Assembly (NCBI RefSeq): GCF_000969605.1
Contig: NZ_JZUE01000005.1
Coordinates: 1-64,000 of the forward strand
DNA length: 64,000 nucleotides
Direction: 5' to 3'
Source: Aquincola tertiaricarbonis
GTDB lineage: Bacteria > Pseudomonadota > Gammaproteobacteria > Burkholderiales > Burkholderiaceae_C
The notes beneath the pieces were generated by a model, which saw nothing but the letters and a program-made list of their open reading frames with translations, searched no databases and was not told where the DNA came from. Both the position numbers and the translations under genes were made by a program. Every line of letters begins with the position of its first letter. The stretch's first letter is position 1. This document shows, piece after piece, positions 45,251 through 60,018 of this stretch.

Positions 45251-45909
45251 GCGCCGCCGCCCGACCGCCCGAAGGCGGCGCCTCCTCCTGGAAGGATCCC
45301 GCGCAGCGGGACGGTGCGCCAGTGAACACGGTGCCTGAGCCGTTCCGGCCGGAGGCGGTGGTCATCGGTGCCTCCGCCGGTGGCGTGCAGGCGCTGCAGA
45401 CGCTGCTGGCCGCGGTGCCCGCGCACTTCCCGGCGGCCATCGCGGTGGTGCTGCACCTGCCGCCCGACCGGCCGAGCGCGCTGGCCTCGTTGCTGGGCGC
45501 GAGCTGCGCGCTGCCCGTGGCCGAGGCCATCGACAAGCAGCCGATGCTGCCCGGACAGGTGCTGCTGGCGCCGCCCGACTACCACCTGCTGGTGGAGCCC
45601 GACCGCAGCGTGGCGCTGTCGGTGGATGCACCGCTGCTGTATTCGCGCCCCGCCATCGACCCGCTGTTCGAAAGCGCGGCCATCGCCTACGGCCCGGCGC
45701 TGCTGGGCATCGTGCTCACCGGCGCCAGCCGCGACGGCAGCGAAGGCCTGGCCGCGGTGCGGCGGCAAGGCGGCCAGGCCTGGGTGGAGGCACCCTCCAC
45801 CGCCCTCGTCTCCACCATGCCGGCGGCCGCGCTGGCCCACGCCGGCGCCGACCTGGTGGCGCCCCTGGACGAACTGGGCGCCCGCCTGGGTGCATGGGCC
45901 TGTCGATGA
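45247..45909 (+). CDS. cheB: CheB-type methylesterase domain protein without receiver
   Basis: The 220-residue protein contains only the CheB catalytic domain, with the triad Ser43 (IGASAGGVQAL), His70 (VVLHLPPDR) and Asp163 (TGASRDGSEGL). The regulatory receiver of classical CheB is missing, so activity must be controlled in another way, perhaps by the adjacent receiver proteins. It overlaps cheR and the next gene by 4 bases each. Confidence 0.93.
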   Translation: MSAAARPPEGGASSWKDPAQRDGAPVNTVPEPFRPEAVVIGASAGGVQALQTLLAAVPAHFPAAIAVVLHLPPDRPSALASLLGASCALPVAEAIDKQPMLPGQVLLAPPDYHLLVEPDRSVALSVDAPLLYSRPAIDPLFESAAIAYGPALLGIVLTGASRDGSEGLAAVRRQGGQAWVEAPSTALVSTMPAAALAHAGADLVAPLDELGARLGAWACR

Positions 45910-47033
45910 TGACGACGACGCGAACCCCCGAACGTGACGACGTCAACCTGCTGGTGGTCGACGACGTGCAGCAGAACCTCATCGCGATGCAGGCCCTGCT
46001 GGCCCGCCCCGGCGTGCAGGTGCTCACCGCCCGCAGCGGCCCCGAGGCGCTGGAACTGCTGCTGACGCAGGACATCGCGCTGGCGCTGCTGGACGTGCAG
46101 ATGCCGGGCATGGACGGCTTCGAGCTGGCCGAGCTGATGCGCGGCGCCGAACGCACCCGCGGCGTGCCCATCATCTTCCTGACCGCCGCGCCGCGCGACG
46201 GCCAGCGGCTGTTCCGCGGCTACGAGGCCGGCGCGGTGGACTTCCTCTACAAGCCGATCGACCCCGAGGTGCTGCGCAGCAAGGTGGCGGTGTTCGTCGA
46301 GCTGTTCGAGCAGCGCCGTACGCTGGCGCAGACGGTGGGCGAGCTGCAGCGCGTGATCGCGCTCAACGAGGCGATGGTCGCGGTGCTGACGCACGACCTG
46401 CGCACGCCGCTGCAGGCGATGATGGCCGGCGCGGACCTGATCCGCCGCAAGTCGGCCGACAGCGGCGCCCGCAACGCGGCCGACGGCATCCGCTCCAGCG
46501 GCCAGCGCATGAACCGCATGATCGCGCAGCTGCTGGACTTCTCGCGCATCCGCTCGGGCTCGCTGCGCATCGACAAGGCACCGTCGGACCTGGGCGCGCT
46601 GTGCGCCACGGTGCTGGACGAGATCCGCCAGGCGCGGCCCGATGCCCACATCCAGCTGCATACCGAAGGCGACCTGAACGCCAGCTTCGACCCCGACCGG
46701 CTGATGCAGGTGATCGCCAACCTGGTGACCAATGCGGTGCAGCACGGCGCGCCCGACCAGCCGGTGGAGCTGCGGCTGGACGGCACGCAGGCCGAGGTCA
46801 TCGCGGTGGAGGTGAGCAACACCGGCACCCTGCCGCCGGCGGTGCGCGAGCGGCTGTTCGAGCCTTTCCGCACCAGCAGCGCCAGCAGCGGCGGCCTCGG
46901 CCTGGGCCTGTACATCGTGGCGCAGTTCCTGGAAGCGCACGGCGGCCAGGTGCAGGGCCGCTCCAGCGACGAGGGGCGCACCGTGTTCAGCTTCTCGCTG
47001 CCACGCGGACTGCCGATGGCCAGCGCGGCATAG
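45906..47033 (+). CDS. Receiver-histidine kinase (response regulator fused to a kinase core)
   Basis: This 375-residue cytoplasmic protein has an N-terminal receiver (NLLVVDDVQQNLIAMQALL; phospho-acceptor Asp63 in LLDVQMPGMDG; Lys-Pro in FLYKPIDPE), a HisKA domain with His163 (VLTHDLRTPLQ), and a HATPase ending GGLGLGLYIVAQFLEAHGG. There is no sensor domain, so it should take phosphate from the upstream hybrid kinase. The ATG at 45906 overlaps the cheB stop; the ATG at 45894 is also open. Confidence 0.93.
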   Translation: MMTTTRTPERDDVNLLVVDDVQQNLIAMQALLARPGVQVLTARSGPEALELLLTQDIALALLDVQMPGMDGFELAELMRGAERTRGVPIIFLTAAPRDGQRLFRGYEAGAVDFLYKPIDPEVLRSKVAVFVELFEQRRTLAQTVGELQRVIALNEAMVAVLTHDLRTPLQAMMAGADLIRRKSADSGARNAADGIRSSGQRMNRMIAQLLDFSRIRSGSLRIDKAPSDLGALCATVLDEIRQARPDAHIQLHTEGDLNASFDPDRLMQVIANLVTNAVQHGAPDQPVELRLDGTQAEVIAVEVSNTGTLPPAVRERLFEPFRTSSASSGGLGLGLYIVAQFLEAHGGQVQGRSSDEGRTVFSFSLPRGLPMASAA

Positions 47034-47058
47034 CCGGCCGCCTGCGGCCCGCCGCACA

Positions 47059-47343
47059 ATGCGGGCCATGTCCGGCCCCGCAACCTCACGCTACTGGCAA
47101 CGCAACCGCCGCCTGATCGGCGCGCTGCTGGGCGTGTGGTCGGTGGCCACCTTCGGCGTGCTGTTCTTCGCCCGCGAGCTGATGTTCCAGTGGCTCAACT
47201 GGCCGTTCGCCTTCTGGTTCGCGGCGCAGGGCGCGCTGCTGATGTACGTGGCCATCATCGCGCTGTATGCGCGGCTGATGAACCGGGCCGATGAGCAAGC
47301 GCGCCAGGCCCCGCAGGCCGAGGCTCCGCCGCCAGGCCCTTGA
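47059..47343 (+). CDS. DUF4212 family small membrane protein (orphan symporter small subunit)
   Basis: The 94-residue protein has two membrane helices (LIGALLGVWSVATFGVLFFA and FAFWFAAQGALLMYVAIIAL) and the DUF4212 pattern YWQRNRRLI, FARELMFQWLNWPFAFWFA and YARLMNRAD. Members normally pair with a large sodium/solute symporter subunit encoded directly downstream. None follows here; the next gene is an unrelated small membrane protein. Start at ATG 47059 or 47068. Confidence 0.85.
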   Translation: MRAMSGPATSRYWQRNRRLIGALLGVWSVATFGVLFFARELMFQWLNWPFAFWFAAQGALLMYVAIIALYARLMNRADEQARQAPQAEAPPPGP

Positions 47344-47388
47344 AGCGGGCGCCGATGCGCGCGGCCCGCCGCGCCGACGCGGCAGGCA

Positions 47389-47844
47389 GTGAGGGCGCGC
47401 CGGTCCGCCGGCCTCGCCAGCAGAGTGTTCTGGCCGCTGACCCTGGCCCTGGTGCAGGCGCTGGGCTGGCGCGCCCGTCCGCCGCCGCTGCGCGATGCCC
47501 GGCTGTGCTGGCTGGCCGCGGCCTTCGCGGCACAGGGTTTCGTGATCGCCGCCATGGCCGCGGGGATGCTGGATCTACTCGCCGGCGACCGGCTGGCGCC
47601 GCAGCGGCTGGGCGCCCTCACCTTCGGCCTGCTGCCCGCGCGCTTGCTGCTGCCTGGCATCGGCAGCCCGGCCGTGGCCGGTTGCATTGCCTTCGTGGTG
47701 ATGTATGGCGCCGGCCTGGGGCTGCTGACGCTGGTGCGGGCGGCCGCGCCGCTGCGCCTGTTCGGGCCTGGACCTGATGCGCTGGTCGCAGGCGCGCTGG
47801 CCACGCCGGCGGTACTGGCCCGCGCGGCCGGATCGGCGGCCTAG
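47389..47844 (+). CDS. Hypothetical membrane protein
   Basis: The 151-residue product is hydrophobic with about four membrane segments (CWLAAAFAAQGFVIAAMAAG, a second around LGALTFGLLPARLLLPGIG, and GCIAFVVMYGAGLGLLTLV). I do not recognise a family. The GTG start is uncertain. It lies 45 bases after the DUF4212 gene on the same strand and converges on ribH; expression with DUF4212 is possible. Confidence 0.55.
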   Translation: MRARRSAGLASRVFWPLTLALVQALGWRARPPPLRDARLCWLAAAFAAQGFVIAAMAAGMLDLLAGDRLAPQRLGALTFGLLPARLLLPGIGSPAVAGCIAFVVMYGAGLGLLTLVRAAAPLRLFGPGPDALVAGALATPAVLARAAGSAA

Positions 47845-47883
47845 GCGATGGCCTGGCGCGGCCGCGCGCTGCGGCCGCCGGCC

Positions 47884-48599
<716 letters not shown>

Positions 48600-48609
48600 G
48601 GCGCGCAGT

Positions 48610-53111
<4,502 letters not shown>

Positions 53112-53115
<4 letters not shown>

Positions 53116-53531
53116 GCGGCGTCCTCCCCGCGGCGGCGAGGCACCACGCCACCGTCCGCGGCCGCCTGCAGCAGCGCCTGCGCGCAGGCCAGCAGGCGCT
53201 GCGGCTGCGGCGGCTTCATCTGGAAGGCCACCCCGGGCTGCTCGCACCAGGCCTGCACCCGGGCATCCGGCTCGCTGCCGCTCATCAGCAGCACCGGCAC
53301 CGTGGCCAGCGGCGCCGAGGCGCGCATCTCGGCCAGCAGCTGCAGCCCCGGCAGGTCGGGCAGGTTCAGGTCCAGCAGCACCAGGTTGGGGATCGCCTGG
53401 CGGGCCAGCCGCAGGCCGTCGGCGCCCCGCTTGGCGAAGCGCACCTTGCCCAGCGACCGCAGGCATGCGCCCACCACCACGATGACGGTGGGATCGTCGT
53501 CGACGATGAGAAGGTCATGTGGCGCGTTCAT
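53112..53531 (-). CDS. Single-domain response regulator
   Basis: This 139-residue receiver-only protein has the acidic pair in LLIVDDDPTVI, phospho-acceptor Asp54 (LVLLDLNLPDLPG), and QMKPPQP, where the conserved Lys-Pro is kept. The C-terminal tail is short and charged. It has no output domain and is translationally coupled to the large hybrid kinase, so a phosphorelay partner or phosphate sink role is likely. Confidence 0.93.
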
Positions 53532-53725
53532 CGTTCACCGGCGGACTGCTGTGCTGCAAGCATTCTGAGTGGCCCCGGTGCGTGCCTTCGATAGGCGCAT
53601 GCCCTGCCCTGGGGACGTCCTGCGGCAGGGGCAATCGCGGGGCCGGCCCCGGGCCGCGGCTTTAGACTGGCGGCTTTTGCCCCGGCCCGCCCGGCCCGGG
53701 CCGTGCCGTGCCAACGCCCTCCCAG

Positions 53726-54910
53726 ATGCCGCTCCCGCTCGCCGACCGACTGCAGTTCATCGATCCGTTCTACGTGATGGAGTGCGCCAAGGCGGCCGAC
53801 GAGATCGCCCGCAGCCCGGCCTGCGACCCCGCCCAAGGCGGCCGGCCGATGATCTACCTGAACATCGGCGAACCCGACTTCACCGCCCCGCCGCCAGTGC
53901 TGCAGGCCGCGCAGGCCTGCCTGGCCGCCGGCCGCACCCAATACACCGCGGCCACCGGCCTGCCGGCGCTGCGCGAAGCCATCAGCCGCTGGTATGCCGA
54001 GCGCTTCGGTCTGGAAGTGCCGGCGCGCCGCATCGTCGTCACCGCGGGCGCCTCGGCCGCATTGCAGCTGGCCACGCTGGCGCTGGTGAACCCGGGCGAC
54101 CAGGTGCTGCTGCCCGACCCCAGCTACCCCTGCAACCGGCACTTCGTGGCCGCGGCGGGCGGCCAGGCGGTGTTGCTGCCGGCCGGTGCCCAGTCCCGCT
54201 TCCAGCTGGATGCGACCGCGGTGCAGGCCGCCTGGGGGCCGCACACCCGCGGCGTGCTGCTGGCCTCGCCCTCCAATCCCACCGGCACCTCCATCGCGCC
54301 GGACGAGATGCGCCGCATCGTCGACGTGGTGCGCGAGCGCCACGGCTTCGCCATCGTCGACGAGATCTACCTCGGCCTGAGCTACGACGATCATTTCGCG
54401 GCCAGCGCGCTGCAGCTGGGCGAGGACGTCATCTCGATCAACAGCTTCAGCAAGTACTTCAGCATGACCGGCTGGCGGCTGGGCTGGATGGTGCTGCCCG
54501 AGCGGCTGGTGGCCCCGGTGGAGCGGCTGGCGCAGAACCTGTTCATCTGCGCCTCCAGCATCGCGCAGCAGGCCGCGCTGGCCTGCTTCCTGCCCGAGTC
54601 CATCGCCACCTACGAGGACCGCCGAGCCGCCTTCCGCGCCCGGCGCGACTTCATCGTGCCGGCGCTGCAAAGCCTGGGCTTCGGCGTGCCGGTGGTGCCG
54701 GACGGCGCCTTCTACGTATGGGCCGACGTCAGCGCCCATGCAGCCAGCAGCTGGGACTTCTGCTTCAGCATGATGGACAAGGCCCACGTGGCCCTGACCC
54801 CCGGCCGCGACTTCGGCCCGGCGGCCGGCGAGCGCTACATGCGGCTGTCCTTCGCCAACAGCCTGCCGCAACTGGAGGAAGCCGTGCGCCGGCTTTCCCA
54901 GGCGCTGTGA
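53726..54910 (+). CDS. PLP-dependent class I/II aminotransferase
   Basis: This fold-type I aminotransferase of 394 residues has the substrate/PLP segments NIGEPDFTAPPPVLQAA, YTAATGLPALREAIS, SPSNPTGT, and the Schiff-base Lys243 in SFSKYFSMTGWRLGW. The C-terminal Arg that binds the substrate carboxylate is in RYMRLSFANS. The specificity (aspartate, alanine or aromatic) is not clear. A GTG 18 bases upstream is an alternative start. It overlaps ybgC by 4 bases (GTGA), which ties it to the tol genes. Confidence 0.92.
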   Translation: MPLPLADRLQFIDPFYVMECAKAADEIARSPACDPAQGGRPMIYLNIGEPDFTAPPPVLQAAQACLAAGRTQYTAATGLPALREAISRWYAERFGLEVPARRIVVTAGASAALQLATLALVNPGDQVLLPDPSYPCNRHFVAAAGGQAVLLPAGAQSRFQLDATAVQAAWGPHTRGVLLASPSNPTGTSIAPDEMRRIVDVVRERHGFAIVDEIYLGLSYDDHFAASALQLGEDVISINSFSKYFSMTGWRLGWMVLPERLVAPVERLAQNLFICASSIAQQAALACFLPESIATYEDRRAAFRARRDFIVPALQSLGFGVPVVPDGAFYVWADVSAHAASSWDFCFSMMDKAHVALTPGRDFGPAAGERYMRLSFANSLPQLEEAVRRLSQAL

Positions 54911-55335
54911 CCGGCGCCGTGAAGCCGCACTTCGAATATCCGGTGCGGGTGTACTGGGAGGACACCGACGCCGGCGGCGTGGTGTTCTATGCCAACTACC
55001 TGAAGTTCTTCGAACGGGCGCGCACCGAATGGCTGCGCAGCCTGGGCCATGAGCAGCAGCGGCTGAAGGACGAGGGCGGCGCGATGTTCGTCGTCACCGA
55101 CACCCGCACCCGCCACCTGAAGCCGGCCCGGCTCGACGACTTGCTTCACATCGACGTGGTACTGGCGGAACGAAGCCGTGCCACGCTCACGCTGCGCCAG
55201 CATGCGCGCCGCGCGGGCGAGCTGCTTGCCGAGGGCGAGGTGCGCATCGCCTGCGTCGAGCCCGGAACCTTCCGCCCGCGCCGCATTCCGAATCCCCTTC
55301 TCGAAGCGATGCCCGACATCGCCATGCATCCATGA
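54907..55335 (+). CDS. ybgC: Tol-Pal system-associated acyl-CoA thioesterase YbgC
   Basis: This is a hotdog-fold thioesterase of 142 residues, encoded next to tolQRA in most Proteobacteria. The active-site signature YWEDTDAGGVVFYANYLKFF (catalytic Asp in DTDAGGVVFYANY, residues about 18-30) and ERARTEWLR are intact. The GTG start lies in the aminotransferase stop, and its own stop overlaps tolQ (ATGA). Confidence 0.95.
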   Translation: MTGAVKPHFEYPVRVYWEDTDAGGVVFYANYLKFFERARTEWLRSLGHEQQRLKDEGGAMFVVTDTRTRHLKPARLDDLLHIDVVLAERSRATLTLRQHARRAGELLAEGEVRIACVEPGTFRPRRIPNPLLEAMPDIAMHP

Positions 55336-56012
55336 ACCAGGACATGTCCATCATCTCGCTCGTGCTGGAAGCGAGCTTCGTCGTGCAACTCGTGATGGCC
55401 GGGCTGCTCACCGTCTCGCTGATCAGCTGGACGGTGATCTTCGGCAAGCTGGTGGGCCTGAAGCGCGTGCGCGGCCTGAACGAAGGCTTCGAGCGCGAGT
55501 TCTGGTCCGGCCGCAGCCTGACCGAGCTGCAGCAGGCGGCCACCTCCTCCAAGACCACCGCGCCGATGGAGCGCATCTTCGCCAGCGGCATGCGCGAATT
55601 CCTGAAGCTGCGCGAGAAGCGGCTGGACGGCGGTGCGCAACTGGACGGCGCCCGCCGCGCCATGCGCGCCAGCTACCAGCGCGAGCTGGACGTGATCGAG
55701 AGCAACCTGAGCTTCCTCGGCTCGGTGGCCTCGGTCAGCCCGTACGTGGGCCTGTTCGGCACGGTGTGGGGGATCATGCATGCCTTCGTCGGCCTGGCCA
55801 ACCTGCAGCAGGTGTCGCTGGCCACGGTGGCCCCCGGCATCGCCGAGGCGCTGGTGGCCACGGCCATCGGCCTGTTCGCGGCCATTCCGGCGGTGATCGC
55901 CTACAACCGCTTCGCCCGCGACATCGACCGCATCGCCACGCAGCTGGAGACCTTCATCGAGGAGTTCTCCAATATCCTGCAACGCAACGCCACGCAGCCC
56001 GCCGCGCGCTGA
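55332..56012 (+). CDS. tolQ: Tol-Pal system protein TolQ
   Basis: TolQ forms with TolR the proton-driven motor that energises TolA during envelope constriction. The 226-residue protein has three membrane helices: near residues 15-38 (FVVQLVMAGLLTVSLISWTV), and about 135-157 and 170-195, with LFGTVWGIMHAFVGL and ATAIGLFAAIPAVIAYNRFA. The Thr residues and packing of the MotA/ExbB/TolQ domain are preserved. Confidence 0.97.
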   Translation: MNQDMSIISLVLEASFVVQLVMAGLLTVSLISWTVIFGKLVGLKRVRGLNEGFEREFWSGRSLTELQQAATSSKTTAPMERIFASGMREFLKLREKRLDGGAQLDGARRAMRASYQRELDVIESNLSFLGSVASVSPYVGLFGTVWGIMHAFVGLANLQQVSLATVAPGIAEALVATAIGLFAAIPAVIAYNRFARDIDRIATQLETFIEEFSNILQRNATQPAAR

Positions 56013-56024
56013 AGGGCCCCGACC

Positions 56025-56450
<426 letters not shown>

Positions 56451-56456
56451 ACGCGG

Positions 56457-57437
56457 ATGGCCGACGAACAAGCCGTCGACGTGCTGCGCCCGCAACAACC
56501 GGGCGGCATGCGGGCCGGCGCCGTGGCTGCGGTGCTGGCGCACCTGGCGCTGGTGGGCGCCATCGCGCTGGCCGTGAAGTGGCGCGTGAGCGAGCCCGAG
56601 GGCACCACCGCCGAGCTGTGGGCCGCCAACACCACCGAAGCCGCGCCGCGCGGCGAGCCGCCGCCGCCAGCCCCCACGTCGGCGCCCGCGCCCGCCCCGG
56701 CTCCCGAGCCGCCGCCCCCGCCGCCTCCTCCCGCCCCGGCACCCGCGCCGGTGCCGGCGCCCCCGCCGCGGCCCTCGCCGGCCGAGCGTGATGCCGAGAT
56801 CGCGGTGGAGAAGGCGAAGAAGGAGAAGGAACGCCAGGCCGAGCTGGCCCGTGAACGCGAGCGCGAGAAGCAGCGGGAGCAGGAACGCGAACGCCAGGAG
56901 GAGCGCCGCGAACGCGAGGCCCGGCAGAAGGCAGAGCGCCAGAAGGCCGAGGAACAGGCGCGGCGCGAGAAGGCGGAGGAAGAGAAGAAGGAACGGGCCG
57001 AGCAGCAGGCCAAGGCCGCCCGCGAGAAGGCCGAGCGGGACAAGGCCGAGAAGGCCGCCGAGGCCCGTCGGGAGCAGCTGCGCAAGGACCAGCTGGCCCG
57101 CATGATGGGCCAGGCCGGCGCCACCGGCGCACCGGATGCCACCGGCACCGCCCAGCGCGCCGCGGGCCCCTCGGCCAGCTATGCGGGCCGCATCATCGCC
57201 CGTGTGCGGCCCAACATCGTGCTGACGGACGAGGTGCCCGGCAGCCCCGTGGCGGTGGTGGAGGTGCGCGCCGCGCCCGACGGCACCATCCTGGGCCGCC
57301 GCCTGGTCAAGGCCAGCGGCGTGAAGGCCTGGGACGATGCGGTGCTGCGTGCCATCGACCGCACCGATACCCTGCCGCGCGACGTGGACGGGCGCGTGCC
57401 GTCGTCGATGGAGATCGTGTTCCGGCGGGGCGACTAG
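56457..57437 (+). CDS. tolA: Tol-Pal system protein TolA
   Basis: TolA spans the periplasm and links TolQR to TolB/Pal. The 326-residue protein has a membrane helix near residues 20-40 (AAVLAHLALVGAIALAV), a Pro/Ala-rich stretch (about 65-105), a long Lys/Glu/Arg/Ala coiled coil (about 110-215), and a C-terminal TolA/TonB-like domain with YAGRIIARVRPNIV. Its stop codon overlaps that of the convergent doxX gene within CTAG. tolB and pal are not downstream. Confidence 0.93.
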   Translation: MADEQAVDVLRPQQPGGMRAGAVAAVLAHLALVGAIALAVKWRVSEPEGTTAELWAANTTEAAPRGEPPPPAPTSAPAPAPAPEPPPPPPPPAPAPAPVPAPPPRPSPAERDAEIAVEKAKKEKERQAELAREREREKQREQERERQEERREREARQKAERQKAEEQARREKAEEEKKERAEQQAKAAREKAERDKAEKAAEARREQLRKDQLARMMGQAGATGAPDATGTAQRAAGPSASYAGRIIARVRPNIVLTDEVPGSPVAVVEVRAAPDGTILGRRLVKASGVKAWDDAVLRAIDRTDTLPRDVDGRVPSSMEIVFRRGD

Positions 57438-57889
57438 CGGCCGCGCCGCACCCACCACCCATCCACCGACCAACGCCCCGGCCCCCACAGGAGGAGGCCG
57501 AGCAGCAGGCTGCCCCAGAACACATGCTGCTGCAGCGCGGCCTCGCCGATGTCGGGCAGGCTGACGACGGCCACCGCATTGACGACGAACAGGCCCAGCG
57601 CGGCGAAGCGGCCGGCCAGGCCGAGCACCAGCAACACCGGCAGCACCAGCTCGCCCGCCGTGCCCATCAGCGCAGCCACTTCCGGCGGCAGCAGTGGCAC
57701 GCGGTATTCGTCGGTGAACAGCGCGACGGTGATCTCCCAGTCGCGCAGCTTGGTCAGGCCGGACAGGAAGAACACCTGGGCCAGGTACAGCCGGGCGGCC
57801 AGCTGGGCCAGCGGCTGGGCCGCTTCGAGCGCGCCGACGATGCGGCGCTGCCAGGCCTGCAGGGCCGTGGCGGGAGTGATGCTGTTCAT
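57434..57889 (-). CDS. DoxX family membrane protein of the bufferin operon
   Basis: The 151-residue protein has four membrane segments and the DoxX pattern RLYLAQVFFLSGLTKLRDWE, near residue 37, and LVLPVLLVLGLAGRFAALGL. It is the last gene of the hvfA-hvfB-hvfC operon and overlaps hvfC by 4 bases. DoxX-like proteins accompany these operons widely and may serve the redox or maturation steps at the membrane. Its specific role is unproven. Confidence 0.92.
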   Translation of the reverse strand: MNSITPATALQAWQRRIVGALEAAQPLAQLAARLYLAQVFFLSGLTKLRDWEITVALFTDEYRVPLLPPEVAALMGTAGELVLPVLLVLGLAGRFAALGLFVVNAVAVVSLPDIGEAALQQHVFWGSLLLGLLLWGPGRWSVDGWWVRRGR

Positions 57890-58725
57890 GGGGACTCTCC
57901 TTCCGGCGCCACCGGCGGCAACACCCGCACGCCGGCCAACCGGTCTTGTTGCAATGCCTCGCCCAGCCAGCTGGCGAAGTCGAGATCGGGCGCTGCATCC
58001 AGCGCCTCGGACAGCACCTGCCCGGCCAGCAGTGCCTGCGTGAAGTCGCTGGCCGCCGGGCCCAGCGCCGCCACGCGCACATGCCAGCCCTGTCGCCACA
58101 CCGCGGCCGCTTCGCCACGCCGCACGGCCATCGCGGCGCGCACGTCGGCGAAGCGGTCCGCCGGCTGCGGCTGGCCCGCGGGCAGCGGCTGGTGCGCCTG
58201 CCAGATGGCCACCACCGGCCAGCGAGAGCGCAGCAGTGCCGCGCCGGGCACCAGCAGCAGCTGCAGCCGGTCGGGATCGGTGTCGCCCAGCCGCTCCAGG
58301 GCCTGCACCGTGGCCGGCGCATCGGCCGCGCGTGCAGCCTGGTGCACCAGCCAGTCCAGCCGGGCCACGTCGGGCAGGTAGGGCTCGCTGGCCAGCGTGG
58401 GGCTGTCGGCGATGAAGGCCGGCAAGCCGGACCCCAATTCACCGAGGTCGCCCCGCCTGGGGGGCTGGGCGCGCCAGAACACCCGCGCCAGCGCGGCCAT
58501 CGATTCGCCGCCGATGAGCGCGGCCACGGTGGGATACGCCGCGGCCAGCGCACGTTCGGCCGCCGCGCCGGCATTGGCCTGGTAGACCTGCAGGCCGCGC
58601 GCCAGGCCGGCCTGCGGCGCCCGCAGTGCCAGCCCCGGGCCCGGCACATGGCCGCCAGGCTGCACCGCGCCCAGCAGCGCGGCCTGCCGCGCCGCCTCGC
58701 GGCCGGAGGTATCGGCGGCGCTCAC
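57886..58725 (-). CDS. hvfC: HvfC/BufC family protein (DUF2063), bufferin maturation partner
   Basis: The 279-residue protein has the N-terminal DUF2063 region ([20 protein letters not shown] followed by [20 protein letters not shown], about residues 45-85), which delivers the precursor peptide to the DUF692 enzyme, and a less conserved C-terminal half. The GTG start at 58725 overlaps hvfB (GTGA); the stop overlaps doxX (ATGA). Confidence 0.92.
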   Translation of the reverse strand: MSAADTSGREAARQAALLGAVQPGGHVPGPGLALRAPQAGLARGLQVYQANAGAAAERALAAAYPTVAALIGGESMAALARVFWRAQPPRRGDLGELGSGLPAFIADSPTLASEPYLPDVARLDWLVHQAARAADAPATVQALERLGDTDPDRLQLLLVPGAALLRSRWPVVAIWQAHQPLPAGQPQPADRFADVRAAMAVRRGEAAAVWRQGWHVRVAALGPAASDFTQALLAGQVLSEALDAAPDLDFASWLGEALQQDRLAGVRVLPPVAPEGESP

Positions 58726-59579
58726 AGGCCCGCCTCCTGGCGCTGCAGCGCATCGGCCCGCGCGGCTTCTTCCAGCAGCACGTCCAGCGCAGGCAGATCG
58801 GTGTCCCATTCGATCAGCGTGGGCACGGGGCCCAGGCGCCGCACCGCATGGGCATACAGCTGCCACACCGGCGGATGCACCCGGCTGCCATGGTCGTCCA
58901 CCACGATGTCGCCGCTGTCGTCGTAGCCGGCCAGGTGGATCTCGCCCACCTGCCGCGCGTCCAGCGCATCGACCCAGGCCCGGCCTTCGGCCAGCGGATC
59001 GAGGCCCGCATTCAACGCATTGACGGCGATGTTGTTCAGGTCCAGCAGCAGCCAGCAGCCGGTACGGCGGGCCAGCTCATTGAAGAACTGCGGCTCGGCC
59101 AGCGTGTCGTCGGCCCAGCCCAGGTACGCGGCCAGGTTCTCCACGCCGATGGGCCGGCGCAGCCGCTCCTGCACCCGCTGCACGTTGCTGCACAGGATGC
59201 GCAGCGATTCATCGTTGAAGCCCAGCGGCAGCAGGTCGTTGCCATGCACCACCGGCCCGCCGGCCGCCTGCGGCGCGCGGGCGAAGCAGGCATGGTCGGA
59301 CACGCGCACCGGCTGCATGCGCTGCGCCAGCATGGCCAGCCGGTCCAGGTGCCAGGCATCCAGACCGGCCGCCGAGCCCAGCGCCAGGCCCACGCCATGC
59401 AGGCTCAGCGCATAGGCCTCGCGGGCCCGCGCCAGCACCGCCAGCGCGGCACCGCCTTCGGCGAAGTAGTTCTCCGAATGCACCTCGATGAAGCCCAGCG
59501 CCGGCCGGCGCTGCAGCAGCTCGGCCTCGTGCGGCTGGCGCCAGCCGATGCCGGCGGCGGGTGCAGGCGTGGAATGCAT
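58722..59579 (-). CDS. hvfB: HvfB/BufB family protein (DUF692), multinuclear iron peptide-modifying enzyme
   Basis: This 285-residue TIM-barrel enzyme is of the DUF692/MbnB group, which oxidises cysteines of a precursor peptide to heterocycles. Motifs with the metal ligands are present: [65 protein letters not shown] and IEWDTDLP. It is preceded by its predicted substrate hvfA with a 26-base gap. Confidence 0.94.
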   Translation of the reverse strand: MHSTPAPAAGIGWRQPHEAELLQRRPALGFIEVHSENYFAEGGAALAVLARAREAYALSLHGVGLALGSAAGLDAWHLDRLAMLAQRMQPVRVSDHACFARAPQAAGGPVVHGNDLLPLGFNDESLRILCSNVQRVQERLRRPIGVENLAAYLGWADDTLAEPQFFNELARRTGCWLLLDLNNIAVNALNAGLDPLAEGRAWVDALDARQVGEIHLAGYDDSGDIVVDDHGSRVHPPVWQLYAHAVRRLGPVPTLIEWDTDLPALDVLLEEAARADALQRQEAGL

Positions 59580-59605
59580 GGCGCGGGCGGTCAGGGTTCG
59601 TGCGC

Positions 59606-59878
59606 TCAGCTCTTGGCCTTGGCCGCTTCCTCGGCGGTCATGCCCTTCATGTCCTTGCAGGTGCCCTTGGCCACGTACTTCCATTCGTCCGGTGCGTTGT
59701 CGGTCTTGGCCTGGCCGGCGCAGCTGTGGGTCTTGCTGAGGTTGGCGCAATCGTTCTGGCCGGCCTTGGCGATGCCGTAGCACTTCTCCTTGCCCTTGTC
59801 CTGCGCGGCGGCGTGGCCGGCCAGGCCGAGGGCCAGCACCGAGGCAAGGGCGGAAGAGGCGATGAGGCGGTGGTTCAT
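59606..59878 (-). CDS. hvfA: HvfA/BufA1 family bufferin precursor (DUF2282), Cys-containing periplasmic metallophore
   Basis: The 90-residue precursor has a signal peptide ([17 protein letters not shown], cleavage near residue 25) and a mature part with four cysteines: Cys33 ([15 protein letters not shown]), Cys44, Cys53 (THSCAG) and Cys74 (KGTCKD). This is the BufA1 pattern. Related bufferins are exported RiPPs whose modified cysteines bind copper. Modification by HvfB/HvfC encoded next is expected. Confidence 0.93.
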   Translation of the reverse strand: MNHRLIASSALASVLALGLAGHAAAQDKGKEKCYGIAKAGQNDCANLSKTHSCAGQAKTDNAPDEWKYVAKGTCKDMKGMTAEEAAKAKS

Positions 59879-59963
59879 GAGGATGCTCCGTTGAAGGACT
59901 GAAGGAAGTTGGGATGGTCGTCGAGGACCGGCATACCGGCAACGCTGCCGGCCTGCTTCAGTC

Positions 59964-59986
59964 GACGGTACCCACCGCTAATTACA
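59964..59986 (-). promoter_or_regulatory. Possible ECF-type promoter for hvfA
   Basis: On the minus strand TGTAAT (59981-59986) and CGTC (59964-59967) are separated by 13 bases. This resembles the TGTAA ... CGTC form used by several ECF sigma factors. It lies about 85 bases before the hvfA start, and a sigma factor is divergently encoded. The match is weak and the spacing is short. Confidence 0.3.
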
Positions 59987-60018
59987 CTGCGGCCGACAAA
60001 AAACTTTCCTTCGTGCCC

